A stretch of DNA of 45,518 nucleotides from the NCBI GenBank assembly GCA_946484175.1, contig CAMLSX010000016.1, positions 1-45,518 of the forward strand. Reading direction: 5' to 3'. The notes beneath the pieces are model-generated. The model saw only the letters and a list, made by a program, of their open reading frames with translations. It searched no databases and had not been told where the DNA came from. This DNA comes from an uncultured Clostridia bacterium. Its GTDB lineage: Bacteria > Bacillota > Clostridia > Oscillospirales > Acutalibacteraceae. Positions 33,460 to 41,931 of the stretch are shown here, one piece after another (position 1 is the first letter of the stretch; each line of letters opens with the position of its first letter). The position numbers and the translations under genes are program-made.

Positions 33460-34983
33460 ATGAATTATCTGATTGGCGTAGATTTGGGTACCAGCGGTAC
33501 CAAAACAGTTTTGTTCGATACAGCCGGCAATGTGATGGCCAGCAAAACCGTGGAATATCCCCTCTATCAGCCTCATAATGGCTGGGCAGAGCAGGACCCC
33601 ATGGACTGGTGGAATGCTACTGCCGTGACCTGTAAATCTGTTATCGAAGAAAGCGGCGTTGACCCTGCTGATATCAAGGGTGTGGGCCTTTCCGGCCAGA
33701 TGCACGGCCTTGTAATGCTGGATGCCGACAACAAGCTGCTGCGCCGCTCGATCATCTGGTGCGACCAGCGTACCGCAAAAGAATGTGAAGAAATCACCGA
33801 AAAGGTGGGCGCAGAGCGGTTGATTGAGATCACCGCCAACCCTGCACTGACCGGTTTTACCGCCTCCAAGATTCTCTGGGTGCGCAACAATGAGCCCGAT
33901 GTATATGCAAAATGCGCCCATATCCTGCTGCCCAAGGACTATGTACGCTTTATGCTGACCGGCGAATATGCAACCGAAGTTTCCGACGCCTCCGGTATGC
34001 AGCTGCTGGATGTACCGAACCGCTGCTGGAGCGACGAGGTACTGGAAAAGCTGGAGATCGATAAATCCCTGCTGGCCAAGGTTTATGAATCTCCCGAAGT
34101 AACCGGTTATATCACCCCCGAGGCCGCTGCTTTGACCGGCTTGAAAGAAGGCACCCCTGTGGTGGGCGGCGCCGGCGACAACGCTGCCGCAGCTGTGGGC
34201 ACTGGTGTGGTGGAAGATGGTAAAGCATTTGTCACCATTGGTACCAGCGGCGTGGTATTTGCACACACCTCTGATATCTCGATCGACCCCAAGGGCCGCG
34301 TACACACTTTCTGCTGCGCCGTTCCCGGCTGCTGGCATGTGATGGGCGTTACCCAGGGCGCCGGTCTTTCTCTCAAATGGTATCGTGATAATTTCTGCAC
34401 CGCAGAGATGGAAACCGCCAAGGGTATGGGCAAAGATCCCTATTTCCTCATGGATCAGCAGGCTGCCCGTGTGCCGATCGGCTGCAACAAGCTGCTGTAT
34501 CTGCCCTATCTGATGGGCGAGCGCACCCCGCATCTGGATCCCGACTGCCGCGGCGTATTCTTCGGTCTTTCCGCAATTCACACCAAATATGACATGCTGC
34601 GCGCCGTTATGGAAGGCGTTACGTTCTCTCAGCGCGACAGTGTGGAAGTTCTGCGCGAAATGGGTGTACAGATTGATGAGATGCTGGCCTGCGGCGGCGG
34701 CGGAAGCAGCCCGCTGTGGCGTCAGATGCTGGCCGATACCTTCAACTGTGAAGTAAAAACCGTGGTCTCCAAAGAAGGCCCTGCACTGGGTGTAGCCATT
34801 CTGGCAGGCGTGGGCGCCGGTATCTACAAGAGCGTAGAGGAAGGCTGCCGTGCAGTCATCCGTACCAATCCCCCGCAGGCACCGGTGGCAGAAAATGTGC
34901 CTGAATATGAAAAGTTCTATCAGATTTACCGCGGACTCTATCCGGCGCTGAAAGACTCGTACCACAATCTGGCTGCGCTGTGA
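33460..34983 (+). CDS. xylB: Xylulokinase
   Basis: A 507-residue FGGY-family sugar kinase that phosphorylates D-xylulose to xylulose 5-phosphate for the pentose phosphate pathway. GVDLGTSGTKTVLFD is the N-terminal phosphate loop, GLSGQMHGLV and WCDQRT are the substrate loops with the FGGY Asp at GGAGDNAA (catalytic Asp), and ACGGGGSSPLWRQM the adenosine loop. The AGGAAG ribosome binding site fits the ATG at 33460, not the frame's earlier codon. It is followed after 33 nt by the DUF4867 gene. Confidence 0.94.
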   Translation: MNYLIGVDLGTSGTKTVLFDTAGNVMASKTVEYPLYQPHNGWAEQDPMDWWNATAVTCKSVIEESGVDPADIKGVGLSGQMHGLVMLDADNKLLRRSIIWCDQRTAKECEEITEKVGAERLIEITANPALTGFTASKILWVRNNEPDVYAKCAHILLPKDYVRFMLTGEYATEVSDASGMQLLDVPNRCWSDEVLEKLEIDKSLLAKVYESPEVTGYITPEAAALTGLKEGTPVVGGAGDNAAAAVGTGVVEDGKAFVTIGTSGVVFAHTSDISIDPKGRVHTFCCAVPGCWHVMGVTQGAGLSLKWYRDNFCTAEMETAKGMGKDPYFLMDQQAARVPIGCNKLLYLPYLMGERTPHLDPDCRGVFFGLSAIHTKYDMLRAVMEGVTFSQRDSVEVLREMGVQIDEMLACGGGGSSPLWRQMLADTFNCEVKTVVSKEGPALGVAILAGVGAGIYKSVEEGCRAVIRTNPPQAPVAENVPEYEKFYQIYRGLYPALKDSYHNLAAL

Positions 34984-35016
34984 TTCCGCTGATTTTTGGG
35001 AAAGAAGGAAGCTGTT

Positions 35017-35643
35017 ATGAAAATTCAAAATGTAAACGACGCGTCGTTCCGCAAATACGGTAAGATCATCCGCAATGTGGACTGCACCCAGCTGATCGCC
35101 GAAATGGCCAAGACCCCTGCTCCCGAGGATGCTGTAACTTATGTTCCCAGCGTGCCCGAGCTGGAAGCTCTGCCGGTATTCGCCGATATGCGTGACCGTG
35201 TGTACGGCGGCATGCCTGTACAGATCGGTTACTGCAATGGTACCAACAACAAGCTCAATGCGCTGGAATACCACCGCGATTCCGAAATCAACGTGGCCTG
35301 CACCGATTTGATTCTTCTCATTGGCAGTGAGCAGGATATGGACCCCGAAACCTTTGAATACGACACCGCCAATGTGGAGGCATTCCTGGTGCCTGCCGGT
35401 ACAATGATTGAAGTTTATGCTACCACCCTGCATTATGCACCGTGCAGCGTAAACGGCGGCGTATTCCGCTGTGTAGTGGTACTGCCCAGAGGCACCAATC
35501 AGCCGCTGGCTGTTGTTCCCGAAAAAGACCAGGAAGATGCACTGCTGTTTGCTGTGAACAAATGGCTGGTTGCTCACCCCGAAAGCGGCCTGGAAAAGAA
35601 TGGCGCTTTTATGGGAATGAAGGGTGAAAATATCACGCTGTAA
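35017..35643 (+). CDS. DUF4867-family, cupin-like protein
   Basis: A 208-residue protein that I recognise as DUF4867-like, a family seen beside sugar-catabolism genes in gut Firmicutes. The YHRDSEINVACTDLILLIG segment and the YATTLHYAPC segment look like the two metal-binding halves of a cupin barrel (His in YHRDSE, Glu, and a later His in LHYAP). That suggests an isomerase, epimerase or lyxose/ulosonate-type function, but no activity is established. It is last in the GH3-xylB operon before a strong terminator, so a role in pentose handling is likely. Confidence 0.75.
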   Translation: MKIQNVNDASFRKYGKIIRNVDCTQLIAEMAKTPAPEDAVTYVPSVPELEALPVFADMRDRVYGGMPVQIGYCNGTNNKLNALEYHRDSEINVACTDLILLIGSEQDMDPETFEYDTANVEAFLVPAGTMIEVYATTLHYAPCSVNGGVFRCVVVLPRGTNQPLAVVPEKDQEDALLFAVNKWLVAHPESGLEKNGAFMGMKGENITL

Positions 35644-35651
35644 TAAAATAC

Positions 35652-35704
35652 AAAGAGAGGCATAAGAGTTCGGTGGTTTTCCTGCTCTTATGCCTCTCTT
35701 TTTG
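35652..35704 (+). terminator. Terminator of the GH3-xylB-DUF4867 operon
   Basis: A 17-bp perfect stem pairs 35652-35668 with 35685-35701 (AAAGAGAGGCATAAGAG type), followed by TTTTTGTG. Confidence 0.9.
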
Positions 35705-35851
35705 TGTTTTTTCGAAAAATATTTACAAAAAACTGCACAGTTAAAAGGTTTTTTCTGTTGTATCAGCAAAGAGTTTGTGCTATCATTATATACAGCTGTA
35801 TTTTAATTCGCAGCAATCAAAGAAACGTCAAAAGACAGGAGCTAATCATCA

Positions 35852-37198
35852 ATGAAAAAACTAACAGCCTGGCTGGTATCGCTGGTATTACTGGCTGCCG
35901 CCATCCCGGTGTGCTTTGCAGAAGTAACCACCGCAAAAAGCACCGCAGAACTGGAAGATCTCAACATCACGCTGGAAATACCAGAGGGCATGTATGTCTT
36001 TACAAAAGACACCGAAGCCCAAAGCGGCGACTGGCTGCTGGCAGGGTATGAAAACAGCATTGAAAAATTGCAGGAGTTTGAAGAAGATGATTCCGGCAAT
36101 GTAATGGCGATGGAACTGGTTCCGGAAGATAAATCTTACAACATTGCTATTACCCGCAAATATTCCGACCAGACCCGTGAAAACTATAACTTAAACGATA
36201 TCTCTGAAGAACAATTACAGAAGCTGGCTGAATCCAATTCTTTTGAGGACGAAGAAAATGGTGTTGTCTCTGTCTGTGAAGTATACAAGCAGAGTCAAAT
36301 CCCTTTCCTGAAAGCCACTCTGACCGGCAATTCCAATGGAACCCCGATACATGAGATTTGCTATGCAACCATTGTAAATGGATACAGCATCTCTGTAGAC
36401 CTGTATAGCAATGCGGAAATTTCGGAAGAAGCGCAGACGTTGCTGAAGGATCTGGTAGACAGCATCAAAATTACAAACGTCTATGAAAAGCCAACACAGG
36501 ATGAACTCATACTTCAAACACTGGTTATGGCTGTCCCGATTCTGGCTATTTTCCTTGCAGCAGCCATCTTTATTCTGGTATTGCGTCTTCGTAATAAGAG
36601 CCAGGAGCGCCGTAAAACCGAGCTGGGAGACCGTCTGGTTGCCTACCGTAAAAAGCAGGCACAAAAATCCGCCGAAGCTGACGCAGCTGCTCCTGTTTGC
36701 CTGTTTGAAAATACGACTTTTTGCAGCGATGTTGCTGTGAAGCAGTTCTGTATGTTCCATTTCTTCCACAAAAATATTATTCAGAATTCCATCTTTATGC
36801 TGTTGGGCATCATCAGCGTTGCCATGGGACTTTTGTATGGTGATAACTGGCTTATGCGCCTGTTGTTGATTGCTTTGGGCGTCTATATGGTTGTACAGCC
36901 CTTCCTCGCACTGGAACGAATGAAGAAAACAGAAATCGGGGTTTATCAGAAATCCAGAACCCGAGAAGCCCATTATTTCTTCTTCGAGGAAGATTTCAGA
37001 ATCGCAGGAATTCAGTCGCCTTCCCTGTATCCATACTTCCAGATTCTTTCGTGCTATGAGGCTGACCATTATTTCTATCTGTACTTTACAGATGAGCGCG
37101 CTTATCTGGTGGCCAAAGACGGCTTCACCAAAGGCGAAATGGAAGAATTCCGGAAATTCCTGAAGGAACACACCGGAAAGGGTTGCCATATCCGGTAA
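35852..37198 (+). CDS. Exported-domain membrane protein with YcxB-like C-terminus
   Basis: A 448-residue protein of unknown function. Residues 1-23 are a signal peptide (cleavage likely after VCFA), 24-215 form an extracytoplasmic domain (NITLEIPEGMYVFTKD at its start), and a membrane segment lies at about 221-245. A basic, cytoplasmic stretch (RLRNKSQERRK) follows, then two closely spaced membrane segments at about 313-329 and 335-354, and a cytoplasmic tail of about 90 residues resembling the YcxB-like domain (FFEEDFRI... YLVAKDGFTKGEMEEFRKFL). The layout suggests sensing outside and signalling inside. It stands alone with its own terminator. Confidence 0.75.
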   Translation: MKKLTAWLVSLVLLAAAIPVCFAEVTTAKSTAELEDLNITLEIPEGMYVFTKDTEAQSGDWLLAGYENSIEKLQEFEEDDSGNVMAMELVPEDKSYNIAITRKYSDQTRENYNLNDISEEQLQKLAESNSFEDEENGVVSVCEVYKQSQIPFLKATLTGNSNGTPIHEICYATIVNGYSISVDLYSNAEISEEAQTLLKDLVDSIKITNVYEKPTQDELILQTLVMAVPILAIFLAAAIFILVLRLRNKSQERRKTELGDRLVAYRKKQAQKSAEADAAAPVCLFENTTFCSDVAVKQFCMFHFFHKNIIQNSIFMLLGIISVAMGLLYGDNWLMRLLLIALGVYMVVQPFLALERMKKTEIGVYQKSRTREAHYFFFEEDFRIAGIQSPSLYPYFQILSCYEADHYFYLYFTDERAYLVAKDGFTKGEMEEFRKFLKEHTGKGCHIR

Positions 37199-37221
37199 AA
37201 CTAGACATACTTTTCCGAGTC

Positions 37222-37260
37222 AAGAAGACGGGGCTTTTAAGCTTCCGTCTTCTTTTTTTC
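37222..37260 (+). terminator. Terminator after the YcxB-like gene
   Basis: AAGAAGACGG (37222-37231) pairs with CCGTCTTCTT (37245-37254), followed by a T run on plus. It overlaps the last codons of the convergent LysR gene. Confidence 0.75.
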
Positions 37261-38124
37261 TACGGCATATTCTCTGCACAAACGGCAAAAACATTGAAAA
37301 GAGGGATTTTGAAATTTATCTTTGTGCCACACCAATCGAAAAGAACGGTTCATTGCACAATCTGTCAGCGGTATTTCGAACAGTTTCTTCTGTTGAATCG
37401 CTTCCTGTGCAAGCAGACGGCTCAGGATTGCTGCCCCCAGCCCTGCCTCTGCTGCCCGGAGAAGAGCCTGTGTATTGCTGCACACCCAGCGTTCTTTATA
37501 AGGTACGCCCTTTTGTTGCAGGGTACTTTCCACCATCGCACGTGTTCCACTGCCCGGCTCGCGCATAAGCAACGGATACCGTCTGCATAAATCTTCCAGC
37601 GTTATCGGCTGGGGGGTAGGCTGTGCAGCAACTGCAATCAGCGGGTCTTCCATAACAGGCGTTGTTGCCAGTTCTTTGCGGCTGATTTCCCCCTCTACAA
37701 ATCCAATATCCAGCTCTCCCCGCGCTACTAACTCTTCAATCGAGCGGGTATTTTCTACGATTACGGTAGAGGGGGTTCTCTCGTCTTCTTGCATACGCTG
37801 CAAAATTTCGGGTAAAATGCAGGTGCCCACCGTAAGTGTAGCCCCTATGCGCAATATCGGCCTTTGTGCGCTGGTATTCAGCACATCTTCCATTTCACGA
37901 AACAGTCCCAGAAGTCGTCGGGCATATACGGCAAGATTTTCTCCTGCTGTTGTCACGAACAATCGGTGATTCAATCTCTCAAATAACAGCACACCATATT
38001 CTTCTTCTATTTCACGCACCGCTTCACTGACTGTCGGCTGAGAGATATACAATTTCTCTGCTGCGCGGCGCATGTTTTGTTGATCGTAAACTGCCAGAAA
38101 AATTTCCAGATGACGCAGCGTCAT
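37237..38124 (-). CDS. LysR-family transcriptional regulator
   Basis: A 295-residue regulator. The N-terminal winged helix (TLRHLEIFLAVYD, then AAEKLYISQPTVSEAVREIE, the recognition helix) occupies residues 1-65; the rest is the periplasmic-binding-like effector domain, with ELDIGFVEGE as a family landmark. It resembles CysL/CbbR-type regulators of sulfur and nitrogen metabolism. AAGGA spaced 9 nt favours the ATG at 38124. It is divergent from the sulfite/nitrite reductase gene, the classic LysR target layout. Confidence 0.88.
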   Translation of the reverse strand: MTLRHLEIFLAVYDQQNMRRAAEKLYISQPTVSEAVREIEEEYGVLLFERLNHRLFVTTAGENLAVYARRLLGLFREMEDVLNTSAQRPILRIGATLTVGTCILPEILQRMQEDERTPSTVIVENTRSIEELVARGELDIGFVEGEISRKELATTPVMEDPLIAVAAQPTPQPITLEDLCRRYPLLMREPGSGTRAMVESTLQQKGVPYKERWVCSNTQALLRAAEAGLGAAILSRLLAQEAIQQKKLFEIPLTDCAMNRSFRLVWHKDKFQNPSFQCFCRLCREYAVEKKKTEA

Positions 38125-38156
38125 GATTATCATTCCTTTTTAAAAGAATACTTATC

Positions 38157-38172
38157 ATAGGGAAACACCTAT
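38157..38172. promoter_or_regulatory. Candidate LysR-type operator
   Basis: ATAGG-N6-CCTAT is an interrupted palindrome of the size and position expected for a LysR-type (T-N11-A) site, in the divergent gap between the regulator and the reductase. A TATCAT direct repeat flanks it (38154 and 38171). Confidence 0.4.
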
Positions 38173-38283
38173 CATATTGTCTTTATATTACTAGTATACA
38201 AATCAAAAATCAAATGATAAAATAAAAAAGAACGAAAAACCTGTGCAGCAGGACAAATTCATGCAAGAAAGAAGTTGAAGTGA

Positions 38284-39222
38284 ATGGCAAAACTGAAGCA
38301 GGCAGACATTACCCGTGTAAAAGCAATGGGATTTTTGTGGAACCGCGGAACAGAAAGCTTTTCTGGAAGAGTTTTAACAGGCAATGGTGTGATTACAGCA
38401 AAACAGCTGGCTAAAGTGGCGGAATGTGCTGAAAAATTCGGCAGCGGAAAAGTAACCATGACCAGCCGTATGACGCTGGAGCTTCCTGGAATCGCGTACG
38501 AAAATATTGAACCTGCACAGCAGTTTGTTGCAGAAGAAGGTCTGATGTTCGGTGGAACCGGCGCTAAAATTCGGCCTGTTACTGCATGTAAGGGAACTAC
38601 CTGTGTTTACGGAAACTTCGATACACAGGGTATGGCTCAGGAAATTCATGAAAAATATTTTCTGGGATGGAAGGATGTTAAACTCCCCCACAAATTCAAA
38701 ATTGCAGTTGGCGGATGTCCCAACAGCTGCATCAAGCCCAGCCTGAATGACTTTGGTGTAGAAGGACATCGTGCTCCTAAAATTGATCTTGAAAAATGCC
38801 GTGGATGCAAAGTCTGTATGGTAGCTGCTTCTTGCCCTGCCAAAGCCGCAAAAGTTGTTGACGGTAAAGTTTTGATTGACGATACCGTTTGTACCCGTTG
38901 CGGTGTTTGCAGCAGCGGAAAATGTCCCTTTGGCGCAATCGCTGCACACAATGATGTTGTGTACAAAATTTATGTTGGCGGTACCTGGGGCAAGAAAACC
39001 CGTATGGGCACTGCTCTTTCCCGTATGGTCAGTCGCGAAGAAATCTTCCCCATGCTGGAAAAAACTATGCTGTGGTTCAAAGAGAACGCTTATCAGAAGG
39101 AGCGTCTGGGTGCAGCTATTGACCGCGTAGGAGTGGACAAGCTGGAAGCAGCTCTGTTCAGCGATGACCTGCTGAATCGTAAAGAAGAAATTCTGGCAGC
39201 AGAAATCAAGCAGAGACCGTAA
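38284..39222 (+). CDS. AsrC-like siroheme sulfite/nitrite reductase
   Basis: A 312-residue cytoplasmic redox protein of the nitrite/sulfite reductase family. Siroheme-[4Fe-4S] ligation is suggested by Cys102 and Cys107 (ACKGTTC) with Cys145 and Cys149 (GGCPNSC). Two further clusters are inserted: Cys172/175/178/184 and Cys203/206/209/214. The N-terminal ferredoxin-like half carries the substrate-binding Arg/Lys region (MTSRMTLELPGI). This is the AsrC-type single-chain layout, but no asrA or asrB follows; the gene ends in a terminator. The electron donor is therefore encoded elsewhere. Confidence 0.85.
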   Translation: MAKLKQADITRVKAMGFLWNRGTESFSGRVLTGNGVITAKQLAKVAECAEKFGSGKVTMTSRMTLELPGIAYENIEPAQQFVAEEGLMFGGTGAKIRPVTACKGTTCVYGNFDTQGMAQEIHEKYFLGWKDVKLPHKFKIAVGGCPNSCIKPSLNDFGVEGHRAPKIDLEKCRGCKVCMVAASCPAKAAKVVDGKVLIDDTVCTRCGVCSSGKCPFGAIAAHNDVVYKIYVGGTWGKKTRMGTALSRMVSREEIFPMLEKTMLWFKENAYQKERLGAAIDRVGVDKLEAALFSDDLLNRKEEILAAEIKQRP

Positions 39223-39257
39223 ATCCATCAAAACAAACTGAAATTTTCTTGCATCAA

Positions 39258-39290
39258 GGCCCTCACAAATGCTTGTGAGGGTCTTTTTGT
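39258..39290 (+). terminator. Terminator after the reductase gene
   Basis: GGCCCTCACAA pairs with TTGTGAGGGTC (one wobble) around ATGC, followed by TTTTTG. Confidence 0.85.
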
Positions 39291-39393
39291 AAGCAAAAAG
39301 CACTCTTTGTTGTAGTTTATAGATAAATATTTTAATCAAATGTTGACACTTAATATAATTTGTTCTAAAACGAATTTTTTTTGAAATTACCCC

Positions 39394-39422
39394 TTGATTT
39401 TTTCTAAAGGGTCATGTATAAT
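39394..39422 (+). promoter_or_regulatory. Promoter of tRNA-Ser
   Basis: The -35 TTGATT (39394-39399) and -10 TATAAT (39417-39422) are 17 nt apart; the tRNA starts about 38 nt beyond the -10. Confidence 0.75.
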
Positions 39423-39460
39423 AACATACGTTGCCGGTGAGGCGGCGGACAAGTGAAGAT

Positions 39461-39546
39461 GGAGAGGTATTCTAATGGTAAGGAGCCACATTGGAAATGT
39501 GGTGTGCCGCAAGGCATTGTGCGTTCGAGTCGCATCCTCTCCGCCA
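39461..39546 (+). tRNA. tRNA-Ser (anticodon GGA)
   Basis: An 86-nt tRNA with CCA encoded. The acceptor is GGAGAGG/CCTCTCC. The D stem is weak (TTCT/AGGA with one wobble, loop AATGGTA). The anticodon stem CCACA/TGTGG encloses TTGGAAA. The long variable arm (TGCC-GCAA-GGCA) marks a class II tRNA, and the T arm has TTCGAGT. It reads UCC/UCU serine codons. Confidence 0.93.
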
Positions 39547-39548
39547 GA

Positions 39549-39585
39549 AAAAATTCCGATTTCTTTCGAAATCGGAATTTTTTGT
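39549..39585 (+). terminator. Terminator of tRNA-Ser
   Basis: A 14-bp stem (39550-39563 with 39568-39581, AAAATTCCGATTTC type) and a 4-nt loop, followed by a T run. Confidence 0.85.
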
Positions 39586-39617
39586 TTTGTAAGAATCACA
39601 AAAATAATATCCAATAA

Positions 39618-39652
39618 GTAAAGGGGCTCTTTCTATCCATGAAAGAACCCCT
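39618..39652 (-). terminator. Terminator of the TVP38-like gene
   Basis: AGGGGCTCTTTC (39622-39633) pairs with GAAAGAACCCCT (39641-39652) with one mismatch, followed on minus by TTTACTTATT. Confidence 0.7.
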
Positions 39653-39660
39653 CTTACTCA

Positions 39661-40422
39661 TTATGAATTTTTTTCAGCCCTTTTCCGGCAAATTTGATGA
39701 TAAATCAACATTCCCCCTGCCGCTGCCAAACCTGTTACAACAAAGACAATAATAGCCAGCATATAACTTTCCGTTCCCAGCGCATCTCCGACAATGGTAG
39801 AAGTAACAACAGATGGAATTCGTCCAACCGAAGAAAGCAGCAAAAATGTAGGCAGTCTCATCGTCGTAATCCCGATGACATATGTGATCACGTCTTTTGG
39901 GGTTCCTGGAATGAAAAAGAGCAGGAACACCAATAGATTCCGCTTTTGGGGATTATGCAGAAATTTTACCGATTCCAATTTTTCCCGGGAAACAAATGCT
40001 TCCACCATCTTGACGCCAAAAAATCTGGTAAAGAGAAAAATAATTATCGTACCGACAACAGCACCTAACAGGCACAAAAGTAACCCTTCTACATTTCCAA
40101 AGACATAGCCTGCTGCAATCTCCAGTGGTTCTCCTGGAATCATGGCTACCACGACTTGCAGACAGACCATCCCCACAAAGGCCAAGCGTCCCCAAATTCC
40201 GTGTGCATCTACCCACTGACGAAACGCCTCCGGCTCTCCCAGCCCGTCCAGCATAGGTTTTCCAACAAAAACAGTGATCAGCGCAAAAAACACCAACAAG
40301 ATTGCCAGCGAAATGATACTCACCAACTTACGCCTGCGAAGGTATTCCTTCCTGCTCTTTTCGCTGTCTGTATTTTCCAAAACCGACTCTTCCGGCTTTG
40401 ATTGAATTTTTTCACAGTTCAC
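39661..40422 (-). CDS. TVP38/TMEM64-family (VTT domain) membrane protein
   Basis: A 253-residue polytopic inner-membrane protein of the DedA/VTT superfamily, members of which scramble or transport lipids. Some 45 charged cytoplasmic residues precede the first of about five membrane segments. MIPGEPLEIAAGYVFG and FFIPGTPKDVITYVIG are the family's paired re-entrant motifs. The frame runs from 40470, but AGGAG is spaced 9 nt from a GTG at 40422, which is the likely start. It is a single gene with its own terminator. Confidence 0.88.
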   Translation of the reverse strand: MNCEKIQSKPEESVLENTDSEKSRKEYLRRRKLVSIISLAILLVFFALITVFVGKPMLDGLGEPEAFRQWVDAHGIWGRLAFVGMVCLQVVVAMIPGEPLEIAAGYVFGNVEGLLLCLLGAVVGTIIIFLFTRFFGVKMVEAFVSREKLESVKFLHNPQKRNLLVFLLFFIPGTPKDVITYVIGITTMRLPTFLLLSSVGRIPSVVTSTIVGDALGTESYMLAIIVFVVTGLAAAGGMLIYHQICRKRAEKNS

Positions 40423-40743
40423 AGCAACTCTCTCCTTTTTCGACCGGATTCTGCAATTGCTTTCTATCATATCTCTCCTATGTCAAAACCACAAGGGAAA
40501 AAGTGTAAATCTTTTATGACAAGAAGCAAGATCCGTCTTCTCTAAAAATATACCTTCTTTTTCCAGTACAATCATCAGCAAATCATGACTATTTTCTTAC
40601 AATAATGAAAGAAAGCGAAGTCAATTTAGAAACAAAAAAAGATAAAATAGGAATAGTTTTTATTGGAATTGTAATATAAAATTTGGAGTAGAAATGTACT
40701 TCCTATTTGGGGAAGAAACCAAGATACAAAGGAGTTGTTTAAA
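40423..40743. other. Intergenic region between TVP38-like and Gfo/Idh genes
   Basis: A 321-nt AT-rich gap between divergent genes. No gene, tRNA or strong hairpin is seen. TATAAA near 40675 on plus is a possible -10 for the Gfo/Idh gene without a clear -35. The Gfo/Idh ribosome binding site is AAAGGAG. Confidence 0.4.
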
Positions 40744-41916
40744 ATGGCAGAAGCCAGCCGCCGTGATGCATTCAACGACGTAAAGAAAGAAACCAAAGCC
40801 ATTGATACTTCCAGAAAACTGAAGGTTGCTATCATTGGTACCGGATGGATTGCAGATTCCCATGTTGTGGAATACAAGAAAATGCCTGACATTGAGCTGG
40901 TTGCTCTGGCTGACTTGGTTGACGGCAAAGCGAAAGCATTTGCTGACAAATGGGAGCTGCCGGATGCCCGTATTTATTCCAGCCACAAAGAGCTGATCGA
41001 CAACGAGAAAGACATCGACCTGGTCAGCATTTGTACTTATAACCGCACCCATGCTGAATGCGCAATTTATGCCCTCGATCACGGCATCAACGTGATTCTG
41101 GAAAAGCCCATGTGCGTAACGCTGGATGAGGCTGCTGAAATCATGAGAGCTGAAAAGAGAAGCGGCAAGCTGCTCTCCATCGGCTTCCAGCCCCGTTTCG
41201 ACCCCAACATGAAGCAGGTTCGCGAAGTGGTTCAGTCCGGCGTACTGGGCAAAATCTACTACATCCAGACCGGCGGCGGCCGCCGTGCAGGTATCCCCTT
41301 CCCCTTCGGCACCACTTTCCTGGAGCAGAAGACTGCTGGTATCGGTGCAATGGGCGACATTGGCTGCTATTCTCTGGATATGGTGCTTAACGCTATCGGT
41401 TATCCCAAGCCGCTGACCGTTTCCGGCTATACTTCCGACTTCTTCGGCAAGAATCCCAACTATAGCGGCTATGTAAAGAGCGATCATTCTGATTACTCCA
41501 AGCTGTTCAACGTAGAAGATTTTGCTGCTGCATTTGTCCGTCTGGAAGGCGATATTATTCTGGACTTCCGCATTTCCTGGGCAATGCATATGGATACTGC
41601 CGGTGATACCCTGATTCTGGGTACTGAAGGCGGCCTGAAGATCCCGTCTGCTGAGTGCTGGAGCGGCAGCATCGGCGGCCCCATGAAAATTTTCCATTCT
41701 ATCGGCGGCAACCTTGTCGAGACCGAAATCCCGCTCGTAACCGAGCAGGAGCATGCTTTCTACGACAAGATCCGCAGCATGGTCGACGCAATCAAGGACG
41801 GCGGCACTGCTCCTATCCCCACTTCGCAGATTCTGTACAACCAGGCTATTATCGATGGTATCATCCGCTCTGCAAAAGAGAAGAAAGAGCTGACCATCGA
41901 GCTGCCTGAGATCTGA
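40744..41916 (+). CDS. Gfo/Idh/MocA-family oxidoreductase
   Basis: A 390-residue NAD(P)-dependent sugar or inositol dehydrogenase. The Rossmann motif VAIIGTGWIADSH lies near residues 30-42, EKPMCVTLDEA is the conserved EKP motif with catalytic Lys, and GDIGCYSLDMVL is the substrate-site helix with the conserved Asp. About 27 extra residues precede the Rossmann fold. AAAGGAG is spaced 9 nt from the ATG at 40744. Paired with the downstream TIM-barrel gene it probably oxidises and then isomerises a cyclitol, glycoside or uronate; no specific substrate can be assigned. Confidence 0.9.
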   Translation: MAEASRRDAFNDVKKETKAIDTSRKLKVAIIGTGWIADSHVVEYKKMPDIELVALADLVDGKAKAFADKWELPDARIYSSHKELIDNEKDIDLVSICTYNRTHAECAIYALDHGINVILEKPMCVTLDEAAEIMRAEKRSGKLLSIGFQPRFDPNMKQVREVVQSGVLGKIYYIQTGGGRRAGIPFPFGTTFLEQKTAGIGAMGDIGCYSLDMVLNAIGYPKPLTVSGYTSDFFGKNPNYSGYVKSDHSDYSKLFNVEDFAAAFVRLEGDIILDFRISWAMHMDTAGDTLILGTEGGLKIPSAECWSGSIGGPMKIFHSIGGNLVETEIPLVTEQEHAFYDKIRSMVDAIKDGGTAPIPTSQILYNQAIIDGIIRSAKEKKELTIELPEI

Positions 41917-41931
41917 TAAGATATTCTTTTT

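Noticed and set aside
33403-35769. A 788-codon minus-strand open frame opposite xylB and DUF4867
   Set aside because: It mirrors two well-supported plus-strand genes, lacks a ribosome binding site and gives a Cys/His-rich low-complexity protein typical of an antisense shadow.
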